Source: Micromonosporaceae bacterium (GTDB lineage: Bacteria > Actinomycetota > Actinomycetes > Mycobacteriales > Micromonosporaceae). From it: 30,268 nucleotides of DNA. Shown piece by piece: positions 16,941-25,017 of the stretch. Every line of letters starts with the position of its first letter. Position 1 is the first letter of the stretch. The notes under the pieces are model-generated. The model was not told the DNA's origin and did not search any database. It saw only the letters and a program-made list of their open reading frames with translations. The position numbers and the translations under genes were made by a program. The DNA lies in assembly GCA_019690055.1 (NCBI GenBank), contig JADGGF010000005.1, positions 1 through 30,268 of the forward strand, given 5' to 3'.

Positions 16941-17924
16941 TCACGTCCGCCACGCCGAGCCCCCGTCGGCCCACACATCGGTCAATGCTTCGCGGACGTC
17001 CGCGGCCGGGGCGTTCTTGGCCGCGTCGATGGCCGCGGCGACGATCGCGTCGGCCCGTTCGTCGATGCTCTTGATGGTCTCCGGGGTGACGCCGAGCGCC
17101 TCCAACCGGGCCCGGGCCACGTCGATCGGGTCGTGCTTGAGCCAGCGCTCGACCTCCTCGGCCGGGCGGTACTTGGCCGGGTCGGTGCGGCTGTGACCGT
17201 AATGGCGGTACGTCTCCGCCTCGATGACGGTCGGACCCTCGCCGGCCCGCGCCCGCGCCGCGGCCTCGGCGACCGTGTCCCGCACGACGATCACGTCGTT
17301 ACCATCGATGATCTTCGCCGGAATCCGATAGGCCGGAGCCCGGTCGGCCGCAGGGTGGTCGGCCGCCGTGACCGAGCCGATCGCGGTGTACTCCATGTAG
17401 AAGTTGTTCTCGCACACGAAGATGACCGGCAGCTTCCAGATGGAGGCCAGGTTCAGCGCCTCGTGGAACGCGCCGATGTTCGTGGCGCCGTCGCCGAAGA
17501 ACGCCACCGCCACCTGCGACGTCCCCCGCAGGTGGGCCGACCACGCCGCCCCGACCGCGATCGGCAGGTGCGCGCCCACGATCGCGTACGAGCCGAGCAT
17601 GTTGCCCGGCGCCCAGGTCAAGTGCATCGAGCCGCCCTTGCCCTTGCACAGGCCCGTGGCCTTCTGCATGAGCTCGGCCAGGCACGCCTCCGGCGTGGCC
17701 CCCCGGGCGATCGCGTGGTGGTGGCCGCGGTAGGTGGCGAAGACGTAATCGTCGGGGCGCAGGGCGAAGCTCGCGCCCACGGCGACCGCCTCATGCCCCG
17801 AGGCCAGGTGCGTGGTGCCCTTCACCAGGCCCGCGAGGAACAGGTCGTACGCCGCCTTCTCCGTCCGACGGATCACGGCCATCTGCTCGTACATCGCGAG
17901 CAGTTCAGTGCTCTCACCGCTCAC
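16941..17924 (-). CDS. TPP-dependent 2-oxoacid/acetoin dehydrogenase E1 component, alpha subunit
   Basis: 327 residues. The thiamine diphosphate motif runs from GDG (144-146) to NN (173-174), with the GKGGSMH segment at 95-101 and YRHYGHSRTDPAKYR corresponding to the loop that carries phosphorylation sites in eukaryotic relatives. The length and the GKGGSMH region resemble the acetoin dehydrogenase group more than mitochondrial-type pyruvate dehydrogenase, but I would not fix the substrate. The GTG at 17924 has GAAGGG eight bases upstream. It lies between the M24 gene and E1 beta; the two flanking 57-bp spacers resemble each other. Confidence 0.94.
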   Translation of the reverse strand: MSGESTELLAMYEQMAVIRRTEKAAYDLFLAGLVKGTTHLASGHEAVAVGASFALRPDDYVFATYRGHHHAIARGATPEACLAELMQKATGLCKGKGGSMHLTWAPGNMLGSYAIVGAHLPIAVGAAWSAHLRGTSQVAVAFFGDGATNIGAFHEALNLASIWKLPVIFVCENNFYMEYTAIGSVTAADHPAADRAPAYRIPAKIIDGNDVIVVRDTVAEAAARARAGEGPTVIEAETYRHYGHSRTDPAKYRPAEEVERWLKHDPIDVARARLEALGVTPETIKSIDERADAIVAAAIDAAKNAPAADVREALTDVWADGGSAWRT

Positions 17925-17981
17925 CGTGCTAACCCTTCATTCGCAACAGAGCTGCGTTGCTCGCGGCTGGTGTCCGGCAAC

Positions 17982-19301
17982 TCACTTCTCACCCCGGCCC
18001 GCCTTGGTGTTGAGGTGCGACTGGGCATCGCGCTCCAGCGGGAGCGGACCGCCGACGGCGTAGTACCGGCGACCGGCGACCAGCAGTTCCTCGGCGGGGA
18101 ACTTCGTAATGACCTGGCAACCGTCCGCGGTCACCACGACCTCTTCCTCGATCCGGGCCGCGCCCCAGCCGTCCTTGGCCGGCCAGTACGTCTCCAGCGC
18201 GAAGACCATGCCCTCCTCGAGCACCTCGGGGTGGTCGAGCGAGACGAGCCGGCTGAAGATGGGCTTCTCCCAAATGGACAGTCCGACACCGTGGCCGTAC
18301 TGCAGCGCGAAGGCCGCCTCCTCGTTGGGGAAGCCGAACTCCTCGGCGCGCGGCCACAAAGAGACGATGTCGGCCGTGGTCGCACCCGGCTTGACTGCGG
18401 CGATCGCCATGTCCATGTACTCCCGGCACCGCACGTACGCGTCGCGCATCGCCGGGGACGCGCTGCCCACCGCGAAGCACCGGTAGTAGCAGGTGCGGTA
18501 ACCCATGTGGCTGTGCAGGATGTCGAAGAACGCCGGGTCACCGGGACGGATCAACCGGTCACTGTAGACATGCGGGTGGGGCGAGCAGCGCTCCCCGGAG
18601 ATGGCGTTGACGCCCTCGACGTACTCGGACCCGAGGTCGTACAGCACCTTGGCGACGAGGCCGACGCACTCGTTCTCGCGCACGCCTGGCCGCAGGAACT
18701 CGTACAGCTCCTCGTAGGCCGCGTCGACCATCGCGCAGGCCTGGGTGAGCAGCGAGATCTCGTCCTGGGTCTTGATGCGGCGGGCCTCCAGGAACAGCTG
18801 CTGGCCGTCGACGACCTGGATCCCGGCCCGCTGCAGGGCGATGAGCACCGGCATCTCGGCGATGTCGACTCCGAGCGGAGCGTTCAGCAGGCCGCGCTCC
18901 GCGAGCTCAGCGGCGATCTTGCGCGCCAGCTCCTCGGCGATGCCGGCGTCGGGATGGAACGCCCCGCGCAGCACCGAGATACCGGCCCGAGCGCGGTTGG
19001 GGCCGTCCAGCCACGGGTTGTACAGCTGGTGATGACGGGCCGCGGAACCGAAGTCCCAGACGATCGGCTCCGATCCACCTCGGCACAGCAGCGCGAACCG
19101 GATGAATTTGTCCATCGCCCAGGTGCCGATGTGCGTCGCCGTCATGTAGCGAATGTTCGCGAAGTCGAAGGCGAGCACCGCGCCGAGACTCGAACGCTCG
19201 AGTTGATCCTTCAGCCGCGCCAGACGCTCCCGCCGCAGCCGATCCATGTCGATGCGTTCTTCCCAGTCGACTGCGTTCGTTCCCCATGTGCCGATCGCCA
19301 C
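17982..19301 (-). CDS. M24 pita-bread-fold enzyme, Xaa-Pro peptidase/creatinase/DddP-like, with an altered metal site
   Basis: 439 residues: an N-terminal creatinase-type domain (about 20-165), then the pita-bread domain. Aligning motifs by eye, the five family metal ligands fall at D260, C271 (Asp in peptidases), H337 (YGHGVGL), E370 (FALETYW) and E385 (ARIEEE), so one ligand is Cys. The fold serves true aminopeptidases but also creatinase, ectoine hydrolase (DoeA) and the DMSP lyase DddP. The segment IRYMTATHIGTWAMDKFIRF and the long N terminus remind me of DddP-like proteins. In this context, acting on a small imported solute is more likely than peptide cleavage. It is the first gene of the operon; the GTG start has GAGGGG seven bases upstream. 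Confidence 0.88.
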   Translation of the reverse strand: MAIGTWGTNAVDWEERIDMDRLRRERLARLKDQLERSSLGAVLAFDFANIRYMTATHIGTWAMDKFIRFALLCRGGSEPIVWDFGSAARHHQLYNPWLDGPNRARAGISVLRGAFHPDAGIAEELARKIAAELAERGLLNAPLGVDIAEMPVLIALQRAGIQVVDGQQLFLEARRIKTQDEISLLTQACAMVDAAYEELYEFLRPGVRENECVGLVAKVLYDLGSEYVEGVNAISGERCSPHPHVYSDRLIRPGDPAFFDILHSHMGYRTCYYRCFAVGSASPAMRDAYVRCREYMDMAIAAVKPGATTADIVSLWPRAEEFGFPNEEAAFALQYGHGVGLSIWEKPIFSRLVSLDHPEVLEEGMVFALETYWPAKDGWGAARIEEEVVVTADGCQVITKFPAEELLVAGRRYYAVGGPLPLERDAQSHLNTKAGRGEK

Positions 19302-19673
19302 GTCAGCACCCCTCTGCTACAGTCCGGCTGTTCAGTGTTGCTTACCGGGACGCTAGTAGCTCGCTCAGCCAAGCGTCAAGCGTCACCCGACACGGGGCGC
19401 GACCGCCGTTCGAAGGCACCGGACACCGAGCGGCGACACGCGCGAGAAACGGGCGTACGCATGCTCGCGGTCGGCGTGTCGCTAACGGCCGGTAACCTGT
19501 GCTCGACACCTTCGGCACGCGGGCAGCCGAGGTCGGGCCGGCCAGTCGGTCGGCCGACGCAGGTGGCGCCCGCGAGCCGGGCACGGGACAAACTGGTCTG
19601 GACAGCGATGTCCGGACGTGTGGAGAGATCCGGTCCGTAGCGGGTCGACGGACCGCACCGAAAGGCGGACAGC
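19302..19673. promoter_or_regulatory. Divergent control region between the catabolic operon and its XRE-cupin regulator
   Basis: This 372-bp stretch holds no convincing gene. It must contain the promoter of the minus-strand operon and that of the regulator. On the minus strand a tandem GACGCTTGACGCTT occurs near 19373-19386; its TTGACG with TACTAG (19353-19358) gives a -35/-10 pair, but the 15-bp spacing is shorter than ideal. The regulator probably binds here, as XRE-cupin proteins often control their neighbours. Confidence 0.45.
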
Positions 19674-20477
19674 GTGAGCGCTCCGGCTCTTCCTCCGATC
19701 GGCGAGCGCCTGCGGCAGGCGCGGTTGCGCCGAGGAATGACCGTGCGGGGCCTCGCCCGAGCGGTCGACGTCTCGGCCAGCCTGATTTCGCAGATCGAAA
19801 CCGGCAAGAGCAGCCCTTCGGTGAGCACACTCTACGCCATCACGGCCGCGCTCGATATCTCCATCGAGGACGTCTTCGGCACGGTGAGCACCAACTCGGG
19901 CCGGCGCGGTGGTTCCAACGGGGAGCCGCCCGACCTCGCCGTGGCGGCCGCGATGACGACGGAGGCCTTGGAGAACCGGGCGCCGGTGCCGATCCCGGGT
20001 GTCACCGCCCGACCGGGCGCGACGCCGATCTCACCCGCCGGGCCGGCCGTCGGTGACCCCACTGTGGCCAGCGTGGACCGCAGCGGTGAGTCCGTGGTGA
20101 CCCAGGGCCTGCGGCACTTCGCGCAGAAGCGGCGGGTCGGCCCGGTGGTGACCCCGGAGGCCCGCGAGGTCCTGCGACTCGACTCCGGCGTCACGTGGGA
20201 GTTGCTGGGCCAGATTCCCGATACCCACGTGGACTTCCTGCGCATCACCTACGAACCCGGGGGCAGCTCGTCCGGCATGGGCGTCCTGATGCGTCACTCC
20301 GGCACGGAGTGGGGCCACGTGCTCTCCGGCCAGCTCACGCTCACCTTGGGCTTCGAGCAGTACGTCCTCAACCCCGGGGACTCGGTCTCCTTCGACTGCT
20401 CGACGCCGCACTCCTACGCCAACCACGGCACCGAGCCCGCCGTGGGCGTCTGGTTCGTGGCCGAACGCTACAGGTAA
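19674..20477 (+). CDS. XRE-family transcriptional regulator with a C-terminal cupin sensor domain
   Basis: 267 residues. An N-terminal helix-turn-helix of HTH_3 type (about 10-68, with LARAVDVSASLISQIETGKSSPSVSTL) is joined to a C-terminal cupin (about 195-262, with GTEWGHVLSGQLTLTLG and LNPGDSVSFDCSTPHSYAN). The linker between them, about 70-160, is long and rich in Gly, Pro and Ala, so the protein exceeds the more usual length of about 190. XRE-cupin proteins (PuuR-like) commonly sense a catabolic substrate and control the adjacent operon. The GTG has ribosome site GAAAGGCGG. It lies between the enzyme operon and the transporter operon, ideal for controlling both. Its last codons are duplicated downstream. 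Confidence 0.92.
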   Translation: MSAPALPPIGERLRQARLRRGMTVRGLARAVDVSASLISQIETGKSSPSVSTLYAITAALDISIEDVFGTVSTNSGRRGGSNGEPPDLAVAAAMTTEALENRAPVPIPGVTARPGATPISPAGPAVGDPTVASVDRSGESVVTQGLRHFAQKRRVGPVVTPEAREVLRLDSGVTWELLGQIPDTHVDFLRITYEPGGSSSGMGVLMRHSGTEWGHVLSGQLTLTLGFEQYVLNPGDSVSFDCSTPHSYANHGTEPAVGVWFVAERYR

Positions 20478-20502
20478 GTTCGTGGCCGAACGCTACAGGT
20501 AA
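20453..20502 (+). repeat. Perfect 25-bp tandem duplication of the 3' end of the regulator gene
   Basis: The 25 bases 20453-20477, which encode the last residues (FVAERYR) and the TAA stop, are repeated exactly at 20478-20502. The first copy retains the stop, so the protein is unchanged. Each copy contains TTCG-TGGC-CGAA, a small inverted repeat. The absence of any mismatch suggests a recent slippage event. Confidence 0.95.
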
Positions 20503-20546
20503 CGTGCCGGGGGCGGACGCGGTCGACGCTTCCGGCCTTTGGCGCG

Positions 20547-20570
20547 GCGTTTGTTCACCAAGACAAACGC
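20547..20570. promoter_or_regulatory. Inverted repeat, candidate operator of the transporter operon
   Basis: GCGTTTGT and ACAAACGC form a perfect 8-bp dyad with an 8-base spacer. It ends 14 bp upstream of the -35 box of the predicted promoter, a sensible place for an activator, or for a repressor reaching the promoter. The XRE-cupin protein encoded just upstream is the natural candidate binder; this is inference. Confidence 0.5.
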
Positions 20571-20584
20571 TCTGCTCAGCACTA

Positions 20585-20613
20585 TTGCACAGTGTCCATC
20601 GGGACCATACACT
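20585..20613 (+). promoter_or_regulatory. Predicted sigma-70-type promoter of the Liv-type transporter operon
   Basis: TTGCAC at 20585-20590 and TACACT at 20608-20613 are separated by exactly 17 bp. The leader to the lipoprotein start would be about 180 nt. It is one of the best -35/-10 pairs in the window. Confidence 0.55.
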
Positions 20614-20800
20614 CCGGCTCAGCACGTGGTTCCGTCACCGTCCGGCAGCGAGACTGCAACACCCACGTCATGTCAATGCCGTTCGTGACGACCGACCTCC
20701 ATTGAAGACAGTTTCCCCCGCGTGACCGCGCCCGACGCCACACCTGCCGCCTGGCACCAGGACCCGGACGCGCGGCCACCGCCTATTGAGAGGAGAAACC

Positions 20801-22057
20801 GTGCGCAGAAGGGCACTACCCGCACTCGCGGCGGCCCTGCTGGTCGCCTCGGTCGGGGCCTGCAGCACTCGGGAGCCCACCACCGACCCCACGGGGTCTG
20901 ACGAGCCGATCGTCATCGGTTCCACGCTGGCCCTGACCGGTGCGTTTGCGGCCACGGGCATCATTCACAAGATCGCCGGGGAGACCTTCATCGACCGGCT
21001 CAACGACGCGGGCGGCCTCCTCGGCCGGCGGGTGGAGTGGCGGGTGCTCGACGACCAGTCGAACACGCAGAACATCGTCCCGCTCTACGAGCAGCTCCTC
21101 TCCGGACCCGACCCGGTGGACCTGATCATCGGACCGTACGCGACGCCCAACATCCTCGCCGCGATGGGCGTGGCCGAGCGGTACGGCAAGGTCCTGCCGC
21201 ACCACACCGCGGTCCTGCGGCCGCAACTGACGTACGAGTGCCAGTTCCCCGGCTGGTCGATCGGGCCCAACCCCAACCGGTTCATCCCCGAGCAGCTGTT
21301 CGACATGCTGGCGACACTGCCCAACCCACCGAAGCGGATCGCGATCGCGACCGTGCAGAACGGTTCGGCCGCGTTCGTGACGAACGGCTTTGACGACGAC
21401 CCGACCGGCGTCCCGACCATCGCGGCCGAGCGCGGCATGCAGGTGGTCGTCAACGAGCAGTACCCGGTCGGCAACCAGGACTGGACCGGCATCGCCCAGG
21501 CGGTGGCGAACGCCCAGCCCGACCTGTTCATCAGCAACAGCCTCGGGGCGGACGTCGTGAACCAGCTCAACGCGATGGCCCAGCTCGGCTACCACCCACC
21601 GCTGACCTTCGCGCTGTTCCCGGCTCCCGGCCCGGTGCTGGGGCTGAGTGACCTCGCCGAGGGTGTGTTCGCGTGGTCGATGTTCGAGGCGAATCAGCCG
21701 GCGCTCGACCGTCTCGGCGACGAGGCCAAGGCGATCGTGGCCGACTTCGTGTCCCGGGCCGAGGCCCAGAACGTCTCCTACACGGCGTTCGAGACGCAGG
21801 CCGCGGCGAGCTGGACCGCCTGGGAGATCCTCATCGACGGCGTGAAGGCCGCCAACTCGCTCGACGACAAGGCGATCTGCGACGCCCTGCACGAGAAGGG
21901 GGCCGACACCACGTTCGCCGGCCACCTCACCTTCGACCCGGCCCAGAACAACTTCTGGGAGACCAAGGTCGGCATCAAGCAGGTCCAGGACGGCGATTGG
22001 GTCATGGTGTGGCCGCGCGACCAGGCCAGCGCCGAGGTGCGGGACCCCAGGACCTGA
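20801..22057 (+). CDS. ABC transporter substrate-binding lipoprotein, Liv/amide type
   Basis: 418 residues. The N terminus is a lipoprotein signal: RRR, a hydrophobic stretch, then lipobox VGAC. The mature part is a type I periplasmic-binding fold (Peripla_BP_6), starting IVIGSTLALTGAFAATG and including the DRLNDAGGLLGRRVEWRVLDD motif typical of Leu/Ile/Val, urea and amide binders. It is lipid-anchored outside the membrane and delivers substrate to the permeases encoded next. The GTG at 20801 has GAGAGGAG close upstream; the TTG fifteen bases earlier is not a likely start. The ligand cannot be read off; amino acids, amides and small carboxylates are all known for the family. Confidence 0.93.
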   Translation: MRRRALPALAAALLVASVGACSTREPTTDPTGSDEPIVIGSTLALTGAFAATGIIHKIAGETFIDRLNDAGGLLGRRVEWRVLDDQSNTQNIVPLYEQLLSGPDPVDLIIGPYATPNILAAMGVAERYGKVLPHHTAVLRPQLTYECQFPGWSIGPNPNRFIPEQLFDMLATLPNPPKRIAIATVQNGSAAFVTNGFDDDPTGVPTIAAERGMQVVVNEQYPVGNQDWTGIAQAVANAQPDLFISNSLGADVVNQLNAMAQLGYHPPLTFALFPAPGPVLGLSDLAEGVFAWSMFEANQPALDRLGDEAKAIVADFVSRAEAQNVSYTAFETQAAASWTAWEILIDGVKAANSLDDKAICDALHEKGADTTFAGHLTFDPAQNNFWETKVGIKQVQDGDWVMVWPRDQASAEVRDPRT

Positions 22058-22135
22058 CGCCCAACTGATCTCCGAAACCCGGCGTTGCCCGTATGGATCG
22101 GTGAACGTGCACATTTCTGTCTTGAAGGGAAGCCC

Positions 22136-23005
22136 ATGAACACCGTCCAGGTGGTGCTCAGCGGCGCGATGCTCGGCGGCCTGTACGCCCTGATGGCCGC
22201 TGGCGTCTCCGTCACCTGGGGCGTGCTGCGGGTGATCAACCTGGCCCACTTCGGCCTGATCCTGCTCGGCGCCTACCTCACCTACCAGCTGGTGACCATC
22301 TGGCGGGTCAACCCCCTCGTGACGCTCGTGGTCACCGTGCCGGCCCTGTTCGTGCTCGGCGCCCTGCTGCAGTGGGCGTATGACCGGCTGAACATCGTGG
22401 AGTTCAACTCGCTGCTGGTCAGCTTCGGCCTGCTCATCGTGATGATCCAGGTGGCCCAGAACATCTGGACCGCCGACCACCGGGAGCTGCCGCGGGACAT
22501 CAACCCGTTCGACACCGGCTCCCTGTCCCTCGGCCCGATCGTGCTGCCGTACGACCGCCTCGTCTGCCTCGGGCTCGCGGTGCTCCTGCTCGGCGGCGGG
22601 CACCTGGCCCTGCAGCGCACGTTCGTCGGTCGCGGCATGCGGGCCTTCGCCGAGGACCGCACGGTCGCCGCCTCCTTCGGCATCGACCACCGCCGCCTGT
22701 CGGTGCTGCTGGGCGGAGCGGCCGGGGCGAGCGCCGGAATCGCCGGGATGGCATTCATGCTGGGCAACCTCATTCAACCCAGTCACGCCTACGAGTGGTT
22801 CGGCATCGTCTTCGCCGTGGTCATCCTCGGCGGCCTGGGCAATCTGCTCGGCACGCTCTTCGCCGGCATCAGCGTCGGAGCGCTGTCGGGTCTGGTGGGG
22901 GTGCTCTGGTCGCACGCCTACGTGCCCATCGCGGTGTTCGCGGCGATCATCGTCGCCCTCGTGCTGCGGCCGCAGGGCGTGTTCGTACGGAGGAGGGCGG
23001 TATGA
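22136..23005 (+). CDS. LivH-type ABC transporter permease
   Basis: 289 residues with about eight hydrophobic segments and the classical motifs of the branched-chain amino acid permease family: GLYALMAAGVSVTWGVLRVINLAHF near the N terminus, MRAFAEDRTVAASFGID in the cytoplasmic loop and GGLGNLLGTLFAG near the C terminus. The ATG at 22136 follows GAAGGGAAG. Its stop overlaps the start of the fused LivM-LivG gene (ATGA), implying tight coupling. It forms the membrane channel with the LivM part of the next protein. Confidence 0.93.
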   Translation: MNTVQVVLSGAMLGGLYALMAAGVSVTWGVLRVINLAHFGLILLGAYLTYQLVTIWRVNPLVTLVVTVPALFVLGALLQWAYDRLNIVEFNSLLVSFGLLIVMIQVAQNIWTADHRELPRDINPFDTGSLSLGPIVLPYDRLVCLGLAVLLLGGGHLALQRTFVGRGMRAFAEDRTVAASFGIDHRRLSVLLGGAAGASAGIAGMAFMLGNLIQPSHAYEWFGIVFAVVILGGLGNLLGTLFAGISVGALSGLVGVLWSHAYVPIAVFAAIIVALVLRPQGVFVRRRAV

Positions 23006-25017
23006 CCGCGACGGCGGGCACCACGACGGCGGGTAGCGCGACGGCGGGCACCGGGGCGCCGAAGACCGTCGGGACGATCCCGCGCGGCCTGCTGGTCCTG
23101 ATCGGGGTCAGCGCCCTGGTCGCTGTGGTGGCCACGTTCAGTAGCGACCTGGGCCTGGCCTCGTACCACCTGGTGCTGATCTCCACCGTGCTGTTCTGGG
23201 CGACCCAGGCCACGAGCTGGAACCTGCTCTCCGGCTTCGCCGGCTACTTCAGCTTCGGCCAAGGGGCCTTCCTCGGCGTGGGCGTGTTCACGATGGCCGT
23301 GATGGCCGGGCGCAACGACGTGAACTACCTGCTCGCGATTCCCGTGGGCGGCCTGCTCGCCGGGGTGCTGGCGTTCGTGATCGGGGCGGTCGCCTTCCGC
23401 CTCCGGTCACTCCGAGGAGAAATATTTGCCCTCCTCACCCTGGCCGTGCCGTTCATCCTGGGCTCGATCGCGCTGAACACGCGATCCATCGACGGCGGCC
23501 TGGGTACCACGATCCCCACCCCGGACCGGCCGGACTGGGTGCCCAGCTTCCAGCACCTGATGGTCCTGCTGAACCTGGGCGCCGCCACCATCGCGGTCGC
23601 CGTCGCCCTGGCCGTGTACCACTCACGGCTGGGCCGCGGCCTGGCGGCCGTGCACGACGCCGAGGACGCGGCCGAGGTCGTCGGGGTACCGACGTTCCGC
23701 TACAAGATGACGGCGATCGTGCTCGGCGGCGTGCTGGGCGGGATGAGCGGCGCCATCTTCGCGATGATGCTGGGGTACGTCGAGGTTCCGGTCGTCTTCG
23801 TCCTCTACATCCCGCTGTTCATCATCCTGATCTGCGTGGCCGGCGGCCGGCGGCACTGGGCCGGACCGCTCATCGGCGCCGCCCTGCTCGTGGTGCTGAC
23901 CGAGTGGTTCAAGGTCGCCAAGCTCGACCAGTACCGGGACATCGTGCTGGGCCTGTTGCTCGTCGGAATCGTCGTGATCGCGCCGGACGGGATGTTCGGC
24001 CGGCTGCGCAGGCACCCCTGGATCGCGCTGGTCACCTTCCTGGTGGTCGCCGGCGGCCTGCTGGCCTCCGGCTACTACGCCGAGCTGGACGCGCTGCTGT
24101 ACGGCATGGCGGCCAGCGTGGTCGTCACGACGCTGGCCGGGCTGCCCCGGGTCGAGCGGTTGTGGCGGCGACAGGCCACATCGGACAGTCCGGCCGCGCC
24201 GGCGGCTGCCCCGGGGCCCGGCACCGGCGCGGGCTCGGCGACCCGGTCGAGCACCGGCTTCGCCGCGCCACCGCCACCACCACCCGGCGGACGGGTACTG
24301 GTCTCGGTCGAGGGCGTGACCAAGGACTTCGGCGGCGTACGGGCTCTGGACAACGTCTCCTTCGACGTCACCGAGGGCGAGATCGTGGGCCTGGTGGGCC
24401 CCAACGGCTCGGGCAAGACCACGATGGTGAACCTGCTCTGCGGAGCCATGCAGCCCACCGCGGGCGCGATCACCATCGACGGCCGCGCGATCAAGGGGCT
24501 CGCCCCGCACCGGGTGGCGCACGCCGGAGTGGCCCGCACCTACCAGATCCCCAAGCCGTTCACCTCGATGACCGTGCGGGACAACGTGGCGATGGCCGTC
24601 ATGTTCGGCCGGACCGGCGCCTCCTACGCCGAGGCCCGGCAGCGGGCCGAGCAGTGCCTGGCGACCGTCCACATGCAACACCTGGCCGACGCGCTGCCGG
24701 AGTCGCTCAACCTGCACCAGCGGCAACTGCTGGAGATGGCGCGGGCAATCGCGGCCGAGCCCGCGGTGCTGATCCTCGACGAGGCGTTCGCCGGGCTCAA
24801 CCCGGCCGAGATCGACGACGCGGTCGCGGTGATCCGGCGCATCCACGCCTCGGGCGTCTCCATCATCATCGTCGAGCACCGGCTGCGCGTGCTGCAGCAG
24901 CTCGCGACCCGGATCGTGGTGCTCAACCGCGGCACGCTCATCGCCGACGGCGCACCGTCCACAGTGCTCAACGACGCGGTGGTCGTCCAGGCCTACCTGG
25001 GGAGGCAACGTGCTTGA
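23002..25017 (+). CDS. LivM permease fused to LivG ATPase, with a variant signature motif
   Basis: 671 residues. Residues about 25-335 are a LivM-type permease (GYFSFGQGAFLGVG, the EDAAEVVGVPTFRYK loop, GGRRHWAGPLIGA). Two extra hydrophobic segments follow (about 340-380), then a Pro/Ala/Gly linker (395-430), then a LivG ATPase (432-671). Walker A is GPNGSGKTT (466-474), Walker B VLILDE (589-594) and the H-loop His is 626. The signature normally read as LSGGQ or LSYGQ is LNLHQ (569-573), and the usual DEP after Walker B is DEA. From memory, similar LTLxQ variants occur in some LivG relatives, so this may be functional. The ATG overlaps the LivH stop; the end overlaps LivF by eight bases. Confidence 0.92.
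   Translation: MTATAGTTTAGSATAGTGAPKTVGTIPRGLLVLIGVSALVAVVATFSSDLGLASYHLVLISTVLFWATQATSWNLLSGFAGYFSFGQGAFLGVGVFTMAVMAGRNDVNYLLAIPVGGLLAGVLAFVIGAVAFRLRSLRGEIFALLTLAVPFILGSIALNTRSIDGGLGTTIPTPDRPDWVPSFQHLMVLLNLGAATIAVAVALAVYHSRLGRGLAAVHDAEDAAEVVGVPTFRYKMTAIVLGGVLGGMSGAIFAMMLGYVEVPVVFVLYIPLFIILICVAGGRRHWAGPLIGAALLVVLTEWFKVAKLDQYRDIVLGLLLVGIVVIAPDGMFGRLRRHPWIALVTFLVVAGGLLASGYYAELDALLYGMAASVVVTTLAGLPRVERLWRRQATSDSPAAPAAAPGPGTGAGSATRSSTGFAAPPPPPPGGRVLVSVEGVTKDFGGVRALDNVSFDVTEGEIVGLVGPNGSGKTTMVNLLCGAMQPTAGAITIDGRAIKGLAPHRVAHAGVARTYQIPKPFTSMTVRDNVAMAVMFGRTGASYAEARQRAEQCLATVHMQHLADALPESLNLHQRQLLEMARAIAAEPAVLILDEAFAGLNPAEIDDAVAVIRRIHASGVSIIIVEHRLRVLQQLATRIVVLNRGTLIADGAPSTVLNDAVVVQAYLGRQRA

Larger units (their letters stand above)
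15876..17969 (-). repeat. Recurrent spacer element after the M24, E1 alpha and E1 beta stops
   Basis: On the minus strand each of these three genes is followed, 12-25 bases after its stop, by a CAG(n)CGCGAGC motif: 17957-17969, 16914-16926 and 15876-15888 on the plus-strand coordinates. The first two copies extend to CAGyCGCGAGCAA, and those spacers, both 57 bp, also share TTCrTTCGC next to the downstream ribosome site. Common ancestry by duplication, or a shared RNA processing or stability element, could explain this. Confidence 0.45.

Noticed and set aside
17982..19301. Naming the M24 protein a DMSP lyase (DddP), ectoine hydrolase or creatinase
   Set aside because: Only fold-level and short-segment resemblance is visible, and a metal ligand differs; none of the usual pathway partners (acrylate, ectoine or creatinine genes) is present.
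16083..19640. A very long plus-strand open frame opposite the M24-E1-E1 genes
   Set aside because: Its translation is Arg/His/Asp-rich with no domain, and it is the antisense of three clear enzyme genes. Long antisense frames are normal in GC-rich DNA.
20816..22915. Long minus-strand frame opposite the binding protein and LivH
   Set aside because: Low-complexity composition and no family resemblance; the plus-strand genes have motifs, ribosome sites and operon overlaps.
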